64,000 nucleotides of DNA, from NCBI RefSeq assembly GCF_009793355.1, contig NZ_WTKP01000001.1, positions 62,001-126,000 on the forward strand, read 5' to 3'. This document shows, one piece after another, positions 45,404 to 55,153 of the stretch; the stretch's first letter is position 1, and every line of letters starts with the position of its first letter. The notes under the pieces are model-generated. The model was given only the letters and a program-made list of their open reading frames with translations, ran no database searches and was not told the origin of the DNA. The position numbers were made by a program, and so were the translations under genes. This DNA is from Vreelandella zhuhanensis (GTDB taxonomy: Bacteria; Pseudomonadota; Gammaproteobacteria; Pseudomonadales; Halomonadaceae).

Positions 45404-47017
45404 ATGCTACCCATGTTTTCACCCTTCATTGCGTCTCTACGCACGCGTTTTTTTCTGGCATTAGGCGGGGTGTTGCTAGGGGCGCTATTTGCGCTGGTCA
45501 TGATGGGAAAATGGATCATCCTTCCTGCCCTTTTGGAAGAAGAACGCAGCTTGGCTTCCCAAGAGCTTGACCAGCTCGAACGCAGCCTGAATTTGAATCA
45601 AAAACAATTACTGGCCCAGGTGCGGGATTGGGCGACGTGGGATGATACCTACGACTTCGTGCAGGGAAACAACCCTCGCTACGCCCAAGTCAATTTTAGC
45701 CAAAACATGTTCGAGGAGATGGGTTACCAGTTGATGGTCTTCTTCAATGCTGACCAGGAAGTTTACTGGGTAGCGGGTCTCGACCCGCAGAGTGGCGATT
45801 ACACCAGCTGCAGCACGGCCAGTGACGCCTGCGCATGGGCCGCGCCTTTTCTACAGCCGATGCAGGCGTCACTGGCCAGCATTCCTGAGCAAGGCCTAAG
45901 CAGTGTATATACCCAGCCCGGCCTTGCCCTCGTCGCCACCAATTCTATCTTGCATACGGATGAAAGTGGTCCGACACAAGGCTGGCTGTTCAAAGTGCAA
46001 AAGATGGACTCAGAATTCAAGGCGAGAATGCAATCACATACCGGTCTTGAAATAACGCTGGACACTGTGGCTGCCGATGTCAAGGATCACGCCTTGCATA
46101 GCATTGAGGGAAGCAGCATGCATGCACGGCGCCTTCTGCCTACTGCTCAGGAAGGCATCATGCTCGCCTTGGGTACCCGCCTTCACCGCGACCATTATCG
46201 TGCCAGCTTTACCACCTTTGTGTATGCCCTTCTCTGGACGGGCGCCTTGATGTTACTGGTGATTGTTACCGTATTGCTGCTGTTGGAATGCATGGTGCTC
46301 AAGCCTCTTCGCACCCTCACGAAATTTACCCATCGCTTGCAGTTTTGTGAACAGCCACCAAGACTCACCCAACGATTAAAAGCCCGCAATGACGAAATCG
46401 GGATGCTGGCCCGCGGCTTCGAAGCACAGCTGCAACGCCAACAGCATCTCACCGATGAACTTCGCGAACTTTCCACTCGTGATGCCCTTACCGGCCTCCC
46501 CAATCGCCGGTTCTTCGACGCCAAACTTGCCGACGCCGTCAGCAATGCTCACGACACTCACACCCCTTTAGGGGTAATGATGTTGGATATTGACCATTTC
46601 AAGCTGTTCAACGACCAACATGGCCACCCAGAGGGAGATAAGTGTTTGGTAATCATCGCCGATTGCATGCAACAGTTCGCCACGCTTAACGACGTTTTGA
46701 TCGCCCGCACGGGAGGCGAGGAGTTCAGCGCGATATTACCCAACCACAGCGAACAAGCGCTTGTTGAGATTGCGCAAAAATTGCGTGATACCGTCTGCAG
46801 CCTGGCTTATCCTCATGCGTTTTCCCCCGTAGCGCCATATATTACCGTGAGCGTCGGTATCGCTTCATACGAACCGAATAATCGATCCAATTCTTCTTCA
46901 TTGATGCGCGCTGCGGATCAAGCGCTTTACCAGGCAAAGCACGCAGGGCGCAATCGTGTGAAACTCTTCAACACGCCATCAACCAATAACGCCGCTGCTG
47001 CCTCTTCTGATGAATGA
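45404..47017 (+). CDS. diguanylate cyclase with CHASE4 sensor
   Basis: The 537-aa membrane protein has a first membrane segment (about 13-38), a periplasmic CHASE4 domain with the typical [16 protein letters not shown] (about 75-90), a second membrane segment (about 275-300), a HAMP-like linker and a C-terminal GGDEF domain (about 370-520) with active-site GGEEF in [12 protein letters not shown] and the start [13 protein letters not shown]. It should make cyclic-di-GMP in response to a periplasmic cue. No RxxD inhibitory site precedes GGEEF at the usual spacing. Its last 8 bp overlap the start of rsxA. Confidence 0.92.
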   Translation: MLPMFSPFIASLRTRFFLALGGVLLGALFALVMMGKWIILPALLEEERSLASQELDQLERSLNLNQKQLLAQVRDWATWDDTYDFVQGNNPRYAQVNFSQNMFEEMGYQLMVFFNADQEVYWVAGLDPQSGDYTSCSTASDACAWAAPFLQPMQASLASIPEQGLSSVYTQPGLALVATNSILHTDESGPTQGWLFKVQKMDSEFKARMQSHTGLEITLDTVAADVKDHALHSIEGSSMHARRLLPTAQEGIMLALGTRLHRDHYRASFTTFVYALLWTGALMLLVIVTVLLLLECMVLKPLRTLTKFTHRLQFCEQPPRLTQRLKARNDEIGMLARGFEAQLQRQQHLTDELRELSTRDALTGLPNRRFFDAKLADAVSNAHDTHTPLGVMMLDIDHFKLFNDQHGHPEGDKCLVIIADCMQQFATLNDVLIARTGGEEFSAILPNHSEQALVEIAQKLRDTVCSLAYPHAFSPVAPYITVSVGIASYEPNNRSNSSSLMRAADQALYQAKHAGRNRVKLFNTPSTNNAAAASSDE

Positions 47018-47591
47018 ACTGTTACTGATTCTGATCGGCACGGCGCTGGTCAACAATTTCGTCCTGGTCCAGTTTCTAGGGCTATGCCCCTTCATGGGAG
47101 TTTCCAGCAAACTGGAACCCGCCATGGGCATGTCGCTAGCGACCACCTTTGTTTTAACCCTGGCTTCGGCGGCAAGCTACGTGGTGTATCACGCGCTATT
47201 GGTACCCTTGGGCGTCGAATACCTGCGCACTATTGCCTTTATCGTGGTGATTGCCGCCGTGGTGCAATTCACCGAGGTCATGGTGCGCAAGCTGAGCCCC
47301 ATGCTGCATCAGGTACTGGGAATTTTTCTGCCGTTGATCACCACCAATTGTGCGGTGCTAGGCGTGGCGCTTTTATCGCTCAATCGTCAGTTGAGTTTCT
47401 TGCACACCACCCTTTACGGCCTGGGCGCAGCCATGGGATTTTCCCTGGTACTGGTGCTGTTCGCCGCCATGCGCGAACGTCTGGCCGATGCCGATATACC
47501 CAGGCCGTTTCGCGGAGCGGCAATCGCCATGGTGACCGCCAGCCTGATGTCGCTGGCATTTCTGGGCTTTTCCGGGCTGGCACAAGGCTGA
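47010..47591 (+). CDS. rsxA: electron transport complex subunit RsxA/RnfA
   Basis: The 193-aa six-segment membrane protein matches Rnf[21 protein letters not shown] near the start and [16 protein letters not shown] in the middle, each with one of the Cys that ligate the membrane [2Fe-2S] cluster shared with RsxE. It begins inside the preceding cyclase gene (ATGAATGA). First gene of rsxABCDGE, an ion-pumping ferredoxin:NAD oxidoreductase that in some gammaproteobacteria also reduces SoxR. Confidence 0.96.
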   Translation: MNELLLILIGTALVNNFVLVQFLGLCPFMGVSSKLEPAMGMSLATTFVLTLASAASYVVYHALLVPLGVEYLRTIAFIVVIAAVVQFTEVMVRKLSPMLHQVLGIFLPLITTNCAVLGVALLSLNRQLSFLHTTLYGLGAAMGFSLVLVLFAAMRERLADADIPRPFRGAAIAMVTASLMSLAFLGFSGLAQG

Positions 47592-47598
47592 AAACGTC

Positions 47599-48177
47599 AT
47601 GATCCAATGGTTGACTGATAATACCCTTATCAGCGCGATTGTCGTATTAGTCGGCATGGCGGTGGTTTTCGGCGCCGTGCTGGGCTTTGTCGGTGAGCGC
47701 TTCAAGGTACAGGGCGACCCGGTCGTCGAGAAGATCGATTCCTTGCTCCCTCAGACGCAGTGTGGCCAATGCGGCTATCCGGGCTGTCGTCCTTACGCCG
47801 AAGCGATCAGCGCCGGCGATGACATCAACAAGTGCCCGCCCGGTGGCGAGGACACCATCCAGGCCTTGGCTGATTTATTGGGGCGTGAGCCTACACCCTT
47901 GGACGGTGTCGCCCAGGATACTCCCAAGGTGGCTTTTATCCGCGAAGAGGAATGCATCGGCTGCACCAAATGCATTCAGGCGTGCCCGGTGGATGCCATT
48001 CTGGGTGCCTCTAAACAAATGCATACGGTCATTGCGGCTGAATGCACCGGTTGCGATCTGTGTATCGACCCCTGCCCGGTGGACTGTATCGATATGCTTC
48101 CCCGGCTGGATGCCTGGCAACCGGTAACCTTATTACCGCTGGAGCAAGAAGGAGCCAACCATGGCGCGCGCCTTTGA
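47599..48177 (+). CDS. rsxB: electron transport complex subunit RsxB/RnfB
   Basis: The 192-aa protein has an N-terminal membrane anchor, a 4Fe-4S cluster domain with [16 protein letters not shown] and, further on, CPPGG, and two ferredoxin motifs [16 protein letters not shown] and [16 protein letters not shown]. It takes electrons from ferredoxin into the complex. Its end overlaps rsxC by 17 bp. Confidence 0.96.
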   Translation: MIQWLTDNTLISAIVVLVGMAVVFGAVLGFVGERFKVQGDPVVEKIDSLLPQTQCGQCGYPGCRPYAEAISAGDDINKCPPGGEDTIQALADLLGREPTPLDGVAQDTPKVAFIREEECIGCTKCIQACPVDAILGASKQMHTVIAAECTGCDLCIDPCPVDCIDMLPRLDAWQPVTLLPLEQEGANHGARL

Positions 48178-49834
48178 ATTTCCCGGCGGCATTCATCCCC
48201 CTGAGCGCAAGACATCGTCCACCTCGGTACCGTTGAGTGCTGCTTCGCTTCCGTCACGGGTGGTATTGCCGCTGAAACAGCACAGTGGCAATGCCGCCCT
48301 TGCCTGTGTCGAGCCTGGCCAATACGTGCGTACTGGTGAATGCATCGCCCGGCGTGACGGCATGATTTCCGCCGACGTGCATGCCAGCATCAGCGGCCAT
48401 GTATCTGAGCTCACGGACACACAAATAACCATAGAGGGTGACGGCTGTGATGAATGGCTGCTCATGCCCGTCCTTGACTGGCGCACTACCGACTCACGAA
48501 TACTGCGCGAACGGCTGGATGAAAGCGGCGTGGTGGGATTGGGTGGCGCGGGCTTTCCCACTCACATCAAGGCTCGAGTACGTGAGCGTCATGCGCTGGA
48601 TACCTTGATCGTCAATGCCGCGGAGTGTGAACCTTACATCACCGCCGACGACATGACGTTGCGTACCTTTGCGCTGGATGTTCTGGAGGGTGCCCAGCTG
48701 ATGGCGCATCTGGCAGGCGCCAAACGCATCCTGATCGGTATCGAAGACAACAAGCCTGAGGCCATCGCCATCTTGAGCCAGGCGCTAAGCCATAGCATAC
48801 CCCTGCCGGTGGAACTCAAGGTCATCGCCACCCGCTACCCCAGCGGCGGTGAGCGCCAGTTGATCAAGAAACTCCTCGACAGAGAAGTGCCCAGCGGCGG
48901 ATTACCGGCGGATGTGGGCGTGCTTTGCCATAATCCGGGCACCTTGCTGGCCGCCTTGCAGGCGGTACGCGATGGCACACCCCTGGTGTCGCGTATCCTG
49001 ACCTTGACCGGAGAGGCGCTTGCGCGACCGGCTAATGTGATCGCCCGACTGGGCACCTCGATTGGGGCATTGCTCCAGACCGCCGGGCTGGAGGAAAAAC
49101 GCCTGTTTCGACTGATTCAGGGTGGCCCGATGATGGGGGCAATCCTGGAAAGCCTTGAACTGCCGGTCACCAAGGCCACCAACTGCCTGATTGCCGCCAC
49201 TCAAGAAGAACTTCCGCCATCGCCGCCCGAGCAGCCCTGCATCCGCTGCGGTGCCTGTGAAGAGGTCTGCCCGGCAGCGCTGCTTCCTCAGCAGCTGCAT
49301 TGGTACGCTCGAGCCGAACAGGACGAACGCCTGTCCCGCTACCATCTATTCGACTGCATTGAATGTGGCGCCTGCAGCTACGTCTGCCCCAGCCACATTC
49401 CGCTGGTCGAAGACTACCGCAACGCCAAGCAACGCATCCGCTATCAGCGACTCGAAACGGCCAAGGCAGAACATGCGCGCCACCGCTTCGAATTCCGCCA
49501 GGCGCGGCTAGCCCGCGAGGAAGCCGAAAAGCAGGCCCGGCGTGAAGCGCGCCGCAACGCCGGCCGCCGCGCCACCCCTGCGTCTTCGCCGGCTGCGGGG
49601 CAAGCCGACTTGCAGGGCTTGCGTATTGCCCAGGTGGCCGCCAAGGCAGCAGTGAAGAAAGCCGAAAAGGCCCTGGCGCGCACCGCACAGCAGGACCCTC
49701 ATCAGGATCTCAGCGACCTGGAAACCCAAGTGGCCACCGCCCGTGAAAACCTTGAAGCCGCCGAGGCTCGCCTGGCGTCGGCACGCGCCGAAACCGCTTC
49801 TGATACTCCCCAGACCGACAAGGGCGCCTCATGA
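48161..49834 (+). CDS. rsxC: electron transport complex subunit RsxC/RnfC
   Basis: The 557-aa soluble subunit has a Gly-rich NADH/FMN-binding core ([18 protein letters not shown]), an SLBB-type segment, two ferredoxin motifs [17 protein letters not shown] and [18 protein letters not shown], and a long Ala/Lys/Arg-rich coiled-coil tail (about 440-557) as in enterobacterial RsxC, though shorter than in E. coli. It passes electrons to NAD. AAGGAG precedes the ATG at 48161. Confidence 0.95.
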   Translation: MARAFEFPGGIHPPERKTSSTSVPLSAASLPSRVVLPLKQHSGNAALACVEPGQYVRTGECIARRDGMISADVHASISGHVSELTDTQITIEGDGCDEWLLMPVLDWRTTDSRILRERLDESGVVGLGGAGFPTHIKARVRERHALDTLIVNAAECEPYITADDMTLRTFALDVLEGAQLMAHLAGAKRILIGIEDNKPEAIAILSQALSHSIPLPVELKVIATRYPSGGERQLIKKLLDREVPSGGLPADVGVLCHNPGTLLAALQAVRDGTPLVSRILTLTGEALARPANVIARLGTSIGALLQTAGLEEKRLFRLIQGGPMMGAILESLELPVTKATNCLIAATQEELPPSPPEQPCIRCGACEEVCPAALLPQQLHWYARAEQDERLSRYHLFDCIECGACSYVCPSHIPLVEDYRNAKQRIRYQRLETAKAEHARHRFEFRQARLAREEAEKQARREARRNAGRRATPASSPAAGQADLQGLRIAQVAAKAAVKKAEKALARTAQQDPHQDLSDLETQVATARENLEAAEARLASARAETASDTPQTDKGAS

Positions 49835-50901
49835 GCATGATGCATGCCTCATCTCACGCCGACACCGGCCTTGCCAGCCGTACCACACCGCCTGATACCG
49901 CCCGGCTGATGCGCTGGGTGCTGCTGGCGATGCTGCCCGGCATTGGCGTCATGACCTGGCATTTCGGTATCGGCGTGCTGACCAATATAATTTTTTCCGG
50001 CTTGCTGGGCATGGGGCTTGAAGCTTTGATGCTACGCCTGAGAAAGCGCAGCATCCGCCCGGTCTTGAGCGATCATAGCGCCCTGCTGAGCGGCGTTCTG
50101 CTGGGCGTTTCCTTGCCTCCCGCCAGCCCCTGGTGGTTGATTGGCGTAGGCATGATCGCGGCCGTTGTGATTGCCAAGCATCTTTACGGCGGCCTGGGCC
50201 ATAACCCCTTCAACCCGGCAATGGTCGGCTACGCCCTGCTGCTGGTATCTTTTCCCACTCAAATGACCTTATGGTCGCCTCCCACCGGCATGGGGGAAGA
50301 TGTTTTTGCTACCTTGCGTCAATTCATGGGGATGATGTCGGCCACTGAGCTGGATGCATTAAGCGGGGCGACACCCTTGGATGCCTTCAAGCACAAGGGT
50401 GAAGCCCTCATGGCCAGTGAATTCTGGGCGGCTAATCCGTTGCCACCGGGTACGCTGCTTGCCTGGCAGCACGTCGCCCTGGCCTGGTTGGCGGGAGGCA
50501 TTCTGCTACTCTACAAGCGCATCATCAGCTGGCACATTCCGCTGGCCATGCTCGGCAGCATGCTGGCGCTTGCCACCTTGTTATATGCGGGCGATCCCAG
50601 CCATCATGGCTCACCTGCGTTTCATCTTTTCACCAGCGGCGCCATGCTCGGGGCGTTCTTTATCGCGACAGATCCGGTTTCAGCCGCCACCAGCCGCAAG
50701 GGCAAGCTGATATACGGCGCGGCCATCGGGCTATTGGTAATCTTGCTACGTACTTACGGCGCCTACCCGGACGCCGTGGCATTTTCCGTTCTGTTGATGA
50801 ACCTGGCGGCCCCCTTGCTGGATTACTACAGCGACCCTCGCCCCCTGGGTCACTCGGCACCAACACGCGGTTATCAACTGCCGCCGGAGGACCGTTCATG
50901 A
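49831..50901 (+). CDS. rsxD: electron transport complex subunit RsxD/RnfD
   Basis: The 356-aa membrane subunit has the covalent FMN attachment motif SGATPLDAFK (about 176-185, Thr), GGLGHNPFNPAMVGYALLLV and about nine membrane segments, as in NqrB and RnfD. It overlaps rsxC and rsxG by 4 bp each (ATGA), so the operon is translationally coupled. Confidence 0.95.
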   Translation: MSMMHASSHADTGLASRTTPPDTARLMRWVLLAMLPGIGVMTWHFGIGVLTNIIFSGLLGMGLEALMLRLRKRSIRPVLSDHSALLSGVLLGVSLPPASPWWLIGVGMIAAVVIAKHLYGGLGHNPFNPAMVGYALLLVSFPTQMTLWSPPTGMGEDVFATLRQFMGMMSATELDALSGATPLDAFKHKGEALMASEFWAANPLPPGTLLAWQHVALAWLAGGILLLYKRIISWHIPLAMLGSMLALATLLYAGDPSHHGSPAFHLFTSGAMLGAFFIATDPVSAATSRKGKLIYGAAIGLLVILLRTYGAYPDAVAFSVLLMNLAAPLLDYYSDPRPLGHSAPTRGYQLPPEDRS

Positions 50902-51539
50902 CAATCGCTCAAGCGATGCTCAGAGGCGCTTTGGCACTCGGCTGCTTTGCCTTGATTACCGCCGGGAGTGTCGGCCTCACCCGGGCCCTCACCGCTGAAC
51001 GTATCGAGACCAACCAGCTTGCGTTCCAGCATCGACAGCTACGTGAGGTGCTGCCTGACCCCTTGGATCAGCTTGAAGGACATACCCTCCTCGATGGTGC
51101 TTTTCGGCTGCCGGAGGCTAGCTCCCTGGGCCATAAGGAGGCCGAGACCGTAGAAGGCTGGCGAGTCCATGAAGGCAACCACCAAGCGCTGATCTTGCCG
51201 GTAGTGAGCCGGCAAGGCTACAGCGGAGCAATTCATCTGCTGGTGGGACTCGATCAAAACGCTCGTATCAGCGGGGTGCGGGTGACATATCATCAGGAAA
51301 CGCCCGGCCTGGGTGACAAGATAGAGCGACGCAAGAGCGCCTGGATTACCCGCTTCGATGGATTGTCTCTGGAAAGCCTGACGCCTTCCGACTGGGCGGT
51401 GGACAAGGACGGTGGCGCTTTCGACAGTTTCAGTGGCGCCACCATCACACCGCGTGCAGTGGTGTCGGCGGTGCATCAAGCCCTGCTCCATGTCGAGGAA
51501 CATCAGTTGCTGGATACATTTGAGGAGAGCTCGCCATGA
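50898..51539 (+). CDS. rsxG: electron transport complex subunit RsxG/RnfG
   Basis: The 213-aa periplasm-facing subunit has one N-terminal membrane segment and an FMN-binding domain with the flavinylation motif [15 protein letters not shown] (about 174-188). The Thr of SGAT carries FMN, attached by ApbE in the periplasm. It overlaps both neighbours by 4 bp. Confidence 0.95.
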   Translation: MTIAQAMLRGALALGCFALITAGSVGLTRALTAERIETNQLAFQHRQLREVLPDPLDQLEGHTLLDGAFRLPEASSLGHKEAETVEGWRVHEGNHQALILPVVSRQGYSGAIHLLVGLDQNARISGVRVTYHQETPGLGDKIERRKSAWITRFDGLSLESLTPSDWAVDKDGGAFDSFSGATITPRAVVSAVHQALLHVEEHQLLDTFEESSP

Positions 51540-52234
51540 GCCAGTTCAATGACTTGGCCCGCAATGGCTTGTGGTCAAACAACCCGGCGCTGGTGCAACT
51601 GCTGGGGTTGTGCCCGTTGCTGGCGGTCACCAATAGCGTGGTCAATGCCTTGGGGCTGGGGTTGGCCACGCTTCTGGTGCTGGTGGGCGCCAGCACCGCG
51701 GTCTCCCTGATTCGCCACCAGGTCCCCGCCTCGGTGCGCCTGCCGGCATTCGTGATGATCATCGCCGCCTTCGTGACCTGCGCCGAATTGCTGATGGCGG
51801 CTTACACCTACGCGCTTTACCAGATACTGGGCATCTTTATTCCGCTAATCGTGACCAACTGCGCGATTCTCGGGCGTGCCGATGCGTTCGCCTCGCGTAA
51901 CCCGGTACTGCCCGCAGCCACCGACGGTCTGATGATGGGACTGGGGTTCGCTGCGGTACTGCTAGTGCTCGGTGCCTTACGCGAAGTGCTCGGCCAGGGC
52001 ACCCTGTTCAGCGGCATGCCGTTACTGTTCGGCCCCATGGCCACCGGTTGGGAGCTCATCCTGATCGCCGATTATCAGTTCCTGTTTTTCGTCTTGCCGC
52101 CCGGGGCCTTCTTCGTCACAGGCCTTTTGATTGCCGGGAAGAACCTTCTGGATGAGCGTGGCCAAAAGCGACGCCAAGCCGTGCCCAGCGAACGGCCGGA
52201 GCGTCGCGTGCGGGTCACCGGCACGATCAAATAG
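51536..52234 (+). CDS. rsxE: electron transport complex subunit RsxE/RnfE
   Basis: The 232-aa membrane subunit is the partner of RsxA, with [20 protein letters not shown] and [20 protein letters not shown] supplying the other Cys ligands. Length is normal, so the mobile element that follows did not truncate it. Its last codons and the next about 20 bp form the presumed guide segment of the downstream omega RNA. Confidence 0.95.
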   Translation: MSQFNDLARNGLWSNNPALVQLLGLCPLLAVTNSVVNALGLGLATLLVLVGASTAVSLIRHQVPASVRLPAFVMIIAAFVTCAELLMAAYTYALYQILGIFIPLIVTNCAILGRADAFASRNPVLPAATDGLMMGLGFAAVLLVLGALREVLGQGTLFSGMPLLFGPMATGWELILIADYQFLFFVLPPGAFFVTGLLIAGKNLLDERGQKRRQAVPSERPERRVRVTGTIK

Positions 52235-52237
52235 AGC

Positions 52238-52535
52238 CAGCAGAGAGTCAGCCGTCAACTACCTCGCCCTAAAGGACGAGGCTTGTGACAGCAAGCCCGG
52301 TTGACCAGGGAAAGCGGTAGCCAACCCGCTACGTTTGCAATAGGTCGTCAAGACCCACCGCCGAATGCTTCGCTCAGTTCGGCGCTCTGGAAGATCAGGA
52401 TCATGCTGGCGAAAGGTAAAGCGCCGAAGGTTCTGATCGCTACCGCAAGGTAGGAGCCGGTTGCAGACATTCCCGAGGGGAGACAGGTTGGAAGACCTGC
52501 GTCACCAGGCCCGTAAGGGTTCTATTTAAGAAGGA
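52238..52535 (+). ncRNA. IscB omega RNA (HEARO-type), with 5' guide from the rsxE flank
   Basis: About 280 bp between rsxE and iscB hold no gene but a dense set of hairpins: cctcg/cgagg with inner TAAA loop (52262-52281), gtagc/gctac (about 52317-52332), cgccgaa/ttcggcg (about 52360-52385), gatcag/ctgatc, ctacc-gcaa-ggtag (about 52440-52453) and caggt/acctg near 52485. Known IscB genes are preceded by such a scaffold, with the guide at its 5' end. The scaffold seems to start at gtcaactacc (52254), so the guide would be the roughly 16-20 bases before it, next to the rsxE stop. Exact ends need transcript data. Confidence 0.82.
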
Positions 52536-52541
52536 GATCGC

Positions 52542-53912
52542 ATGGCGGTGTTCGTATTGGGAAAGAACAAGCAGCCGTTGATGCCGTGTAGCGAAAAACG
52601 CGCACGGCTATTGCTGGAGCGTGGTCGGGCGGCGGTGGTGAACCTGACCCCTTTTGTGATCCGCCTGCGTGATCGGTGCCTGAGTGACTGCGCCTTGCAG
52701 CCGACGTTGCTGGGCATTGATCCGGGCAGCAAGGAAACCGGGCTGGCGCTGATGCGTCTGGAAGAAAACGCGACGGACGAGCAAGCCCCGGCAACCCGCC
52801 ATGTGCTTTGCCTGTTTCAGTTGGTGCATCGGGGCTTCCAGATTCGCCAAGCCTTGGAGCAACGTGCCGGTTTTCGGCGTCGGCGTCGCAGCAAGAATCT
52901 GCGTTATCGTCAGCCGCGTTTTGATAACCGCACGCGCAAGAAGGGCTGGCTACCACCCAGCCTGCAACACCGAGTCGATACGACCATTGCCTGGGTGAAC
53001 AAGCTTTGCCGTTGGGCACCCGTGACTCACCTGAGCATGGAGCTGGTGCGCTTCGATTTACAGAAGATGGAAAACCCGGAGATTTCCGGGGTCGAGTACC
53101 AGCAAGGCACCTTGCTTGGCTATGAGGTGCGTGAATACCTGCTGGAAAAATGGGGTAGAGAGTGCGCCTACTGCGGTACCGGTGATACGCCCCTGGAGAT
53201 CGAGCATGTGGTAGCGAAATCTCGGAACGGCTCTAGCCGGGTGGCCAACCTGACCATCGCCTGTCACGACTGCAACCAGACCAAGGACAGCCAGTGGCTT
53301 GCTGATTTCTTTGCCACCAACAAGGGACTCAAGAAACGCCTCAAAGCCAATGGCTTGTCGGCGGAAGTCCGCCTTGAGCGCGTCCAGCGCCAGCTCAAAT
53401 TACCGCTGCGGGATGCCACTGCCGTCAACGCCACCCGTTGGGCGCTGTTCGGAGCCATGAAAACTACCGGCCTGCCGGTCGCCGTGGGCAGTGGCGGTCG
53501 CACCAAGTACAACCGTCAGCGGCTGGGCATTCCCAAGACCCACGCCCTGGATGCGGCCTGTGTCGGCAAGTTCGATACCCTGAAAGGCTGGCGGGTACCC
53601 ACCCAGGTCATCAAGGCCATGGGGCGCGGCAGTTATCAGCGCACGCGCCTCGACAAGTACGGCTTCCCACGGGGCTATTTGATGCGGCAGAAGCAAGTGC
53701 AGGGCTTTCAGACCGGCGATAGGGTCAGGGCGGTGGTGCCCAGCGGCAAGAAGGCCGGAACACACACAGGTCGCGTGGCCATCCGCAAGACCGGCAGTTT
53801 CAATATTCAGACCGAACAGGGCGCGGTCCAGGGTATCTCCTGGCGCCACTGCACCCTGCTGCAACGCGGTGATGGCTACGGCTACCACCCACTACCCACC
53901 ATTCAACACTAA
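52542..53912 (+). CDS. iscB: RNA-guided HNH/RuvC endonuclease IscB
   Basis: The 456-aa protein has the complete IscB plan: N-terminal PLMP domain (FVLGKNKQPLMPCSEKRARL, 4-23), RuvC-I LLGIDPGSKETGLAL with Asp60, Arg-rich bridge helix (FRRRRRSKNLRYRQPRFDNR, 111-130), RuvC-II THLSMELVRFDL with Glu167, HNH domain with zinc pairs C208xxC211 and C241xxC244 and catalytic His222 in LEIEHVVAKSRNG, RuvC-III THALDAACVG with His334/Asp337, and a C-terminal domain. All catalytic residues are kept, so it should be active. IscB is the ancestor of Cas9 and cuts DNA guided by the omega RNA just upstream. AAGGAG precedes the ATG. Confidence 0.95.
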   Translation: MAVFVLGKNKQPLMPCSEKRARLLLERGRAAVVNLTPFVIRLRDRCLSDCALQPTLLGIDPGSKETGLALMRLEENATDEQAPATRHVLCLFQLVHRGFQIRQALEQRAGFRRRRRSKNLRYRQPRFDNRTRKKGWLPPSLQHRVDTTIAWVNKLCRWAPVTHLSMELVRFDLQKMENPEISGVEYQQGTLLGYEVREYLLEKWGRECAYCGTGDTPLEIEHVVAKSRNGSSRVANLTIACHDCNQTKDSQWLADFFATNKGLKKRLKANGLSAEVRLERVQRQLKLPLRDATAVNATRWALFGAMKTTGLPVAVGSGGRTKYNRQRLGIPKTHALDAACVGKFDTLKGWRVPTQVIKAMGRGSYQRTRLDKYGFPRGYLMRQKQVQGFQTGDRVRAVVPSGKKAGTHTGRVAIRKTGSFNIQTEQGAVQGISWRHCTLLQRGDGYGYHPLPTIQH

Positions 53913-53937
53913 AGGAGGCGCGGACAGGGAGCCCCGA

Positions 53938-53996
53938 GTCGTGCTGCGCACGACGCGCTATCCCTCCCGGCGCTAAAGTAACCGGGTTTCCCGCGC
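53938..53996 (+). repeat. right-end hairpins of the IscB element
   Basis: A perfect stem gtcgtgc-tgc-gcacgac (53938-53954) is followed by a second stem cccgg/ccggg (53966-53970 and 53982-53986). The second ends 16 bp before the nth ATG. IS200/IS605-type elements have such subterminal hairpins at their right ends. The first could also stop transcription, but no T run follows. Confidence 0.55.
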
Positions 53997-54002
53997 AAAA
54001 CG

Positions 54003-54641
54003 ATGAATGCCGAGAAACGTTACGAGATTTTCGCGCGCCTGAAAGCGGAAAACCCCAACCCCACCACCGAATTGAAATGGAAAAGCCCGTTCGAATTGCT
54101 GGTCGCCGTATTGCTTTCCGCACAGGCCACGGATGTGGGGGTCAACAAAGCCATGGACAGATTGTTTCCCGTGGCCAATACCCCCCAGGACATTGTTGAT
54201 CTGGGCCTCGACGGCCTGAAAGAGCACATCAAGACCATCGGCCTTTACAACACCAAGGCCAACAACCTGATGAAAACCTGCCGTCTTCTGCTCGAAAAAC
54301 ACGATGGCGAAGTGCCCCGGCGCCGGGAGGATCTCGAAGCCCTGCCCGGCGTAGGGCGCAAGACAGCCAATGTGATTCTCAATACCGCTTTCGGCGAACC
54401 CACCATTGCAGTGGATACGCATATCTTTCGTGTCGCCAACCGTACCGGCATCGCCAAGGGCAAGAATGTGACGGAAGTGGAGCAGAAACTGTTGCGTCAT
54501 GTACCCAAGAAATTTCTCCACGATGCCCACCATTGGCTGATTCTTCACGGCCGTTATACCTGCGTTGCACGCAAGCCACGCTGCGGCAGCTGCATCATCG
54601 AAGATCTCTGCGAGTACCCGGACAAGACCGAGCTGACTTGA
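54003..54641 (+). CDS. nth: endonuclease III
   Basis: The 212-aa DNA glycosylase/AP lyase repairs oxidised pyrimidines. It has the helix-hairpin-helix LPGVGRKTANVILN with catalytic Lys (about 115-128), the catalytic Asp in IAVDTHIFRVANR and the C-terminal iron-sulfur loop CVARKPRCGSCIIEDLC (C-x6-C-x2-C-x5-C). The start MNAEKRYEIF matches other Nth proteins. No ribosome site is seen before the ATG: the preceding bases belong to the IscB element end. Nth normally follows the rsx genes in gammaproteobacteria. Confidence 0.96.
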   Translation: MNAEKRYEIFARLKAENPNPTTELKWKSPFELLVAVLLSAQATDVGVNKAMDRLFPVANTPQDIVDLGLDGLKEHIKTIGLYNTKANNLMKTCRLLLEKHDGEVPRRREDLEALPGVGRKTANVILNTAFGEPTIAVDTHIFRVANRTGIAKGKNVTEVEQKLLRHVPKKFLHDAHHWLILHGRYTCVARKPRCGSCIIEDLCEYPDKTELT

Positions 54642-54767
54642 TTGAAAATTTACGCTTAAAACCTGAAAACCCACTTTTATAGCCAGTTTAGCCCGAAGGT
54701 CGTAGAGCCTCGCCCCTGTCCAAGGCGCTAGTCTGCTGGGGATTAATGATTCATTTTCGAGGTTTTC

Positions 54768-55046
54768 ATGCAAGATATCTGGCTTCCCCTTTTATTAGCT
54801 ACGTCTTTCGGTGCCTTTACCGGTTCTCTGTTCCGCCTGACTCGGCGACCCGGCTACCAGCGCCCCTTTCTGTTTCCCGTCCTCGGGTTGCTGGGGGGTA
54901 TCGCCGCATTCATGATCCACTATGTTCTGGCCTCGGTAACCGGGGCACCGGCCTGGTTGCTGCCGGTATTGGTGGTCTTGCAGGTGTGGTTATGGCTGGG
55001 ACCGCTGGGACCCAAGTTGCGACCGGCCAAACAACCCGAGCCCTGA
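54768..55046 (+). CDS. small membrane protein, 92 aa
   Basis: Unrecognised. The ATG at 54768 has GAGG upstream. Three hydrophobic stretches (about 5-20, 35-57 and 62-80) with a basic loop between the first two (RLTRRPGYQR) suggest an inner-membrane protein with two or three segments. It ends with a short polar tail (GPKLRPAKQPEP). It precedes the response regulator by 107 bp on the same strand. Confidence 0.65.
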   Translation: MQDIWLPLLLATSFGAFTGSLFRLTRRPGYQRPFLFPVLGLLGGIAAFMIHYVLASVTGAPAWLLPVLVVLQVWLWLGPLGPKLRPAKQPEP

Positions 55047-55153
55047 AGCGGTGCGTCCATTCGGCCAAGGTCGTCTTGGCCGGTATTCCCGCACCCTCTA
55101 GACTCCTTGAATAACGCCACATACTAATAATGAACAACACCGGGAGAACCTCA

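Larger units (their letters stand above)
52254..53996 (+). mobile_element. non-autonomous IS200/IS605-like IscB element
   Basis: The unit comprises the omega RNA scaffold, iscB and a short right end. The left hairpin (cctcgccctaaaggacgagg) and the right-end hairpin (cccgg ... ccggg with cgctaaagtaa in its loop, 53966-53986) share a TAAA-containing loop, and a second perfect 7-bp hairpin stands at 53938-53954. No TnpA (Y1 transposase) is present, so it would need one in trans. It sits exactly in the rsxE-nth gap, interrupting no gene. The boundaries given are my best estimate. Confidence 0.7.

Noticed and set aside
52240-52541. Riboswitch or Rnf-operon leader as an explanation for the structured gap
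   Set aside because: It lies at the end of the rsx operon immediately before an IscB gene with the usual scaffold hairpins, which explains it better.
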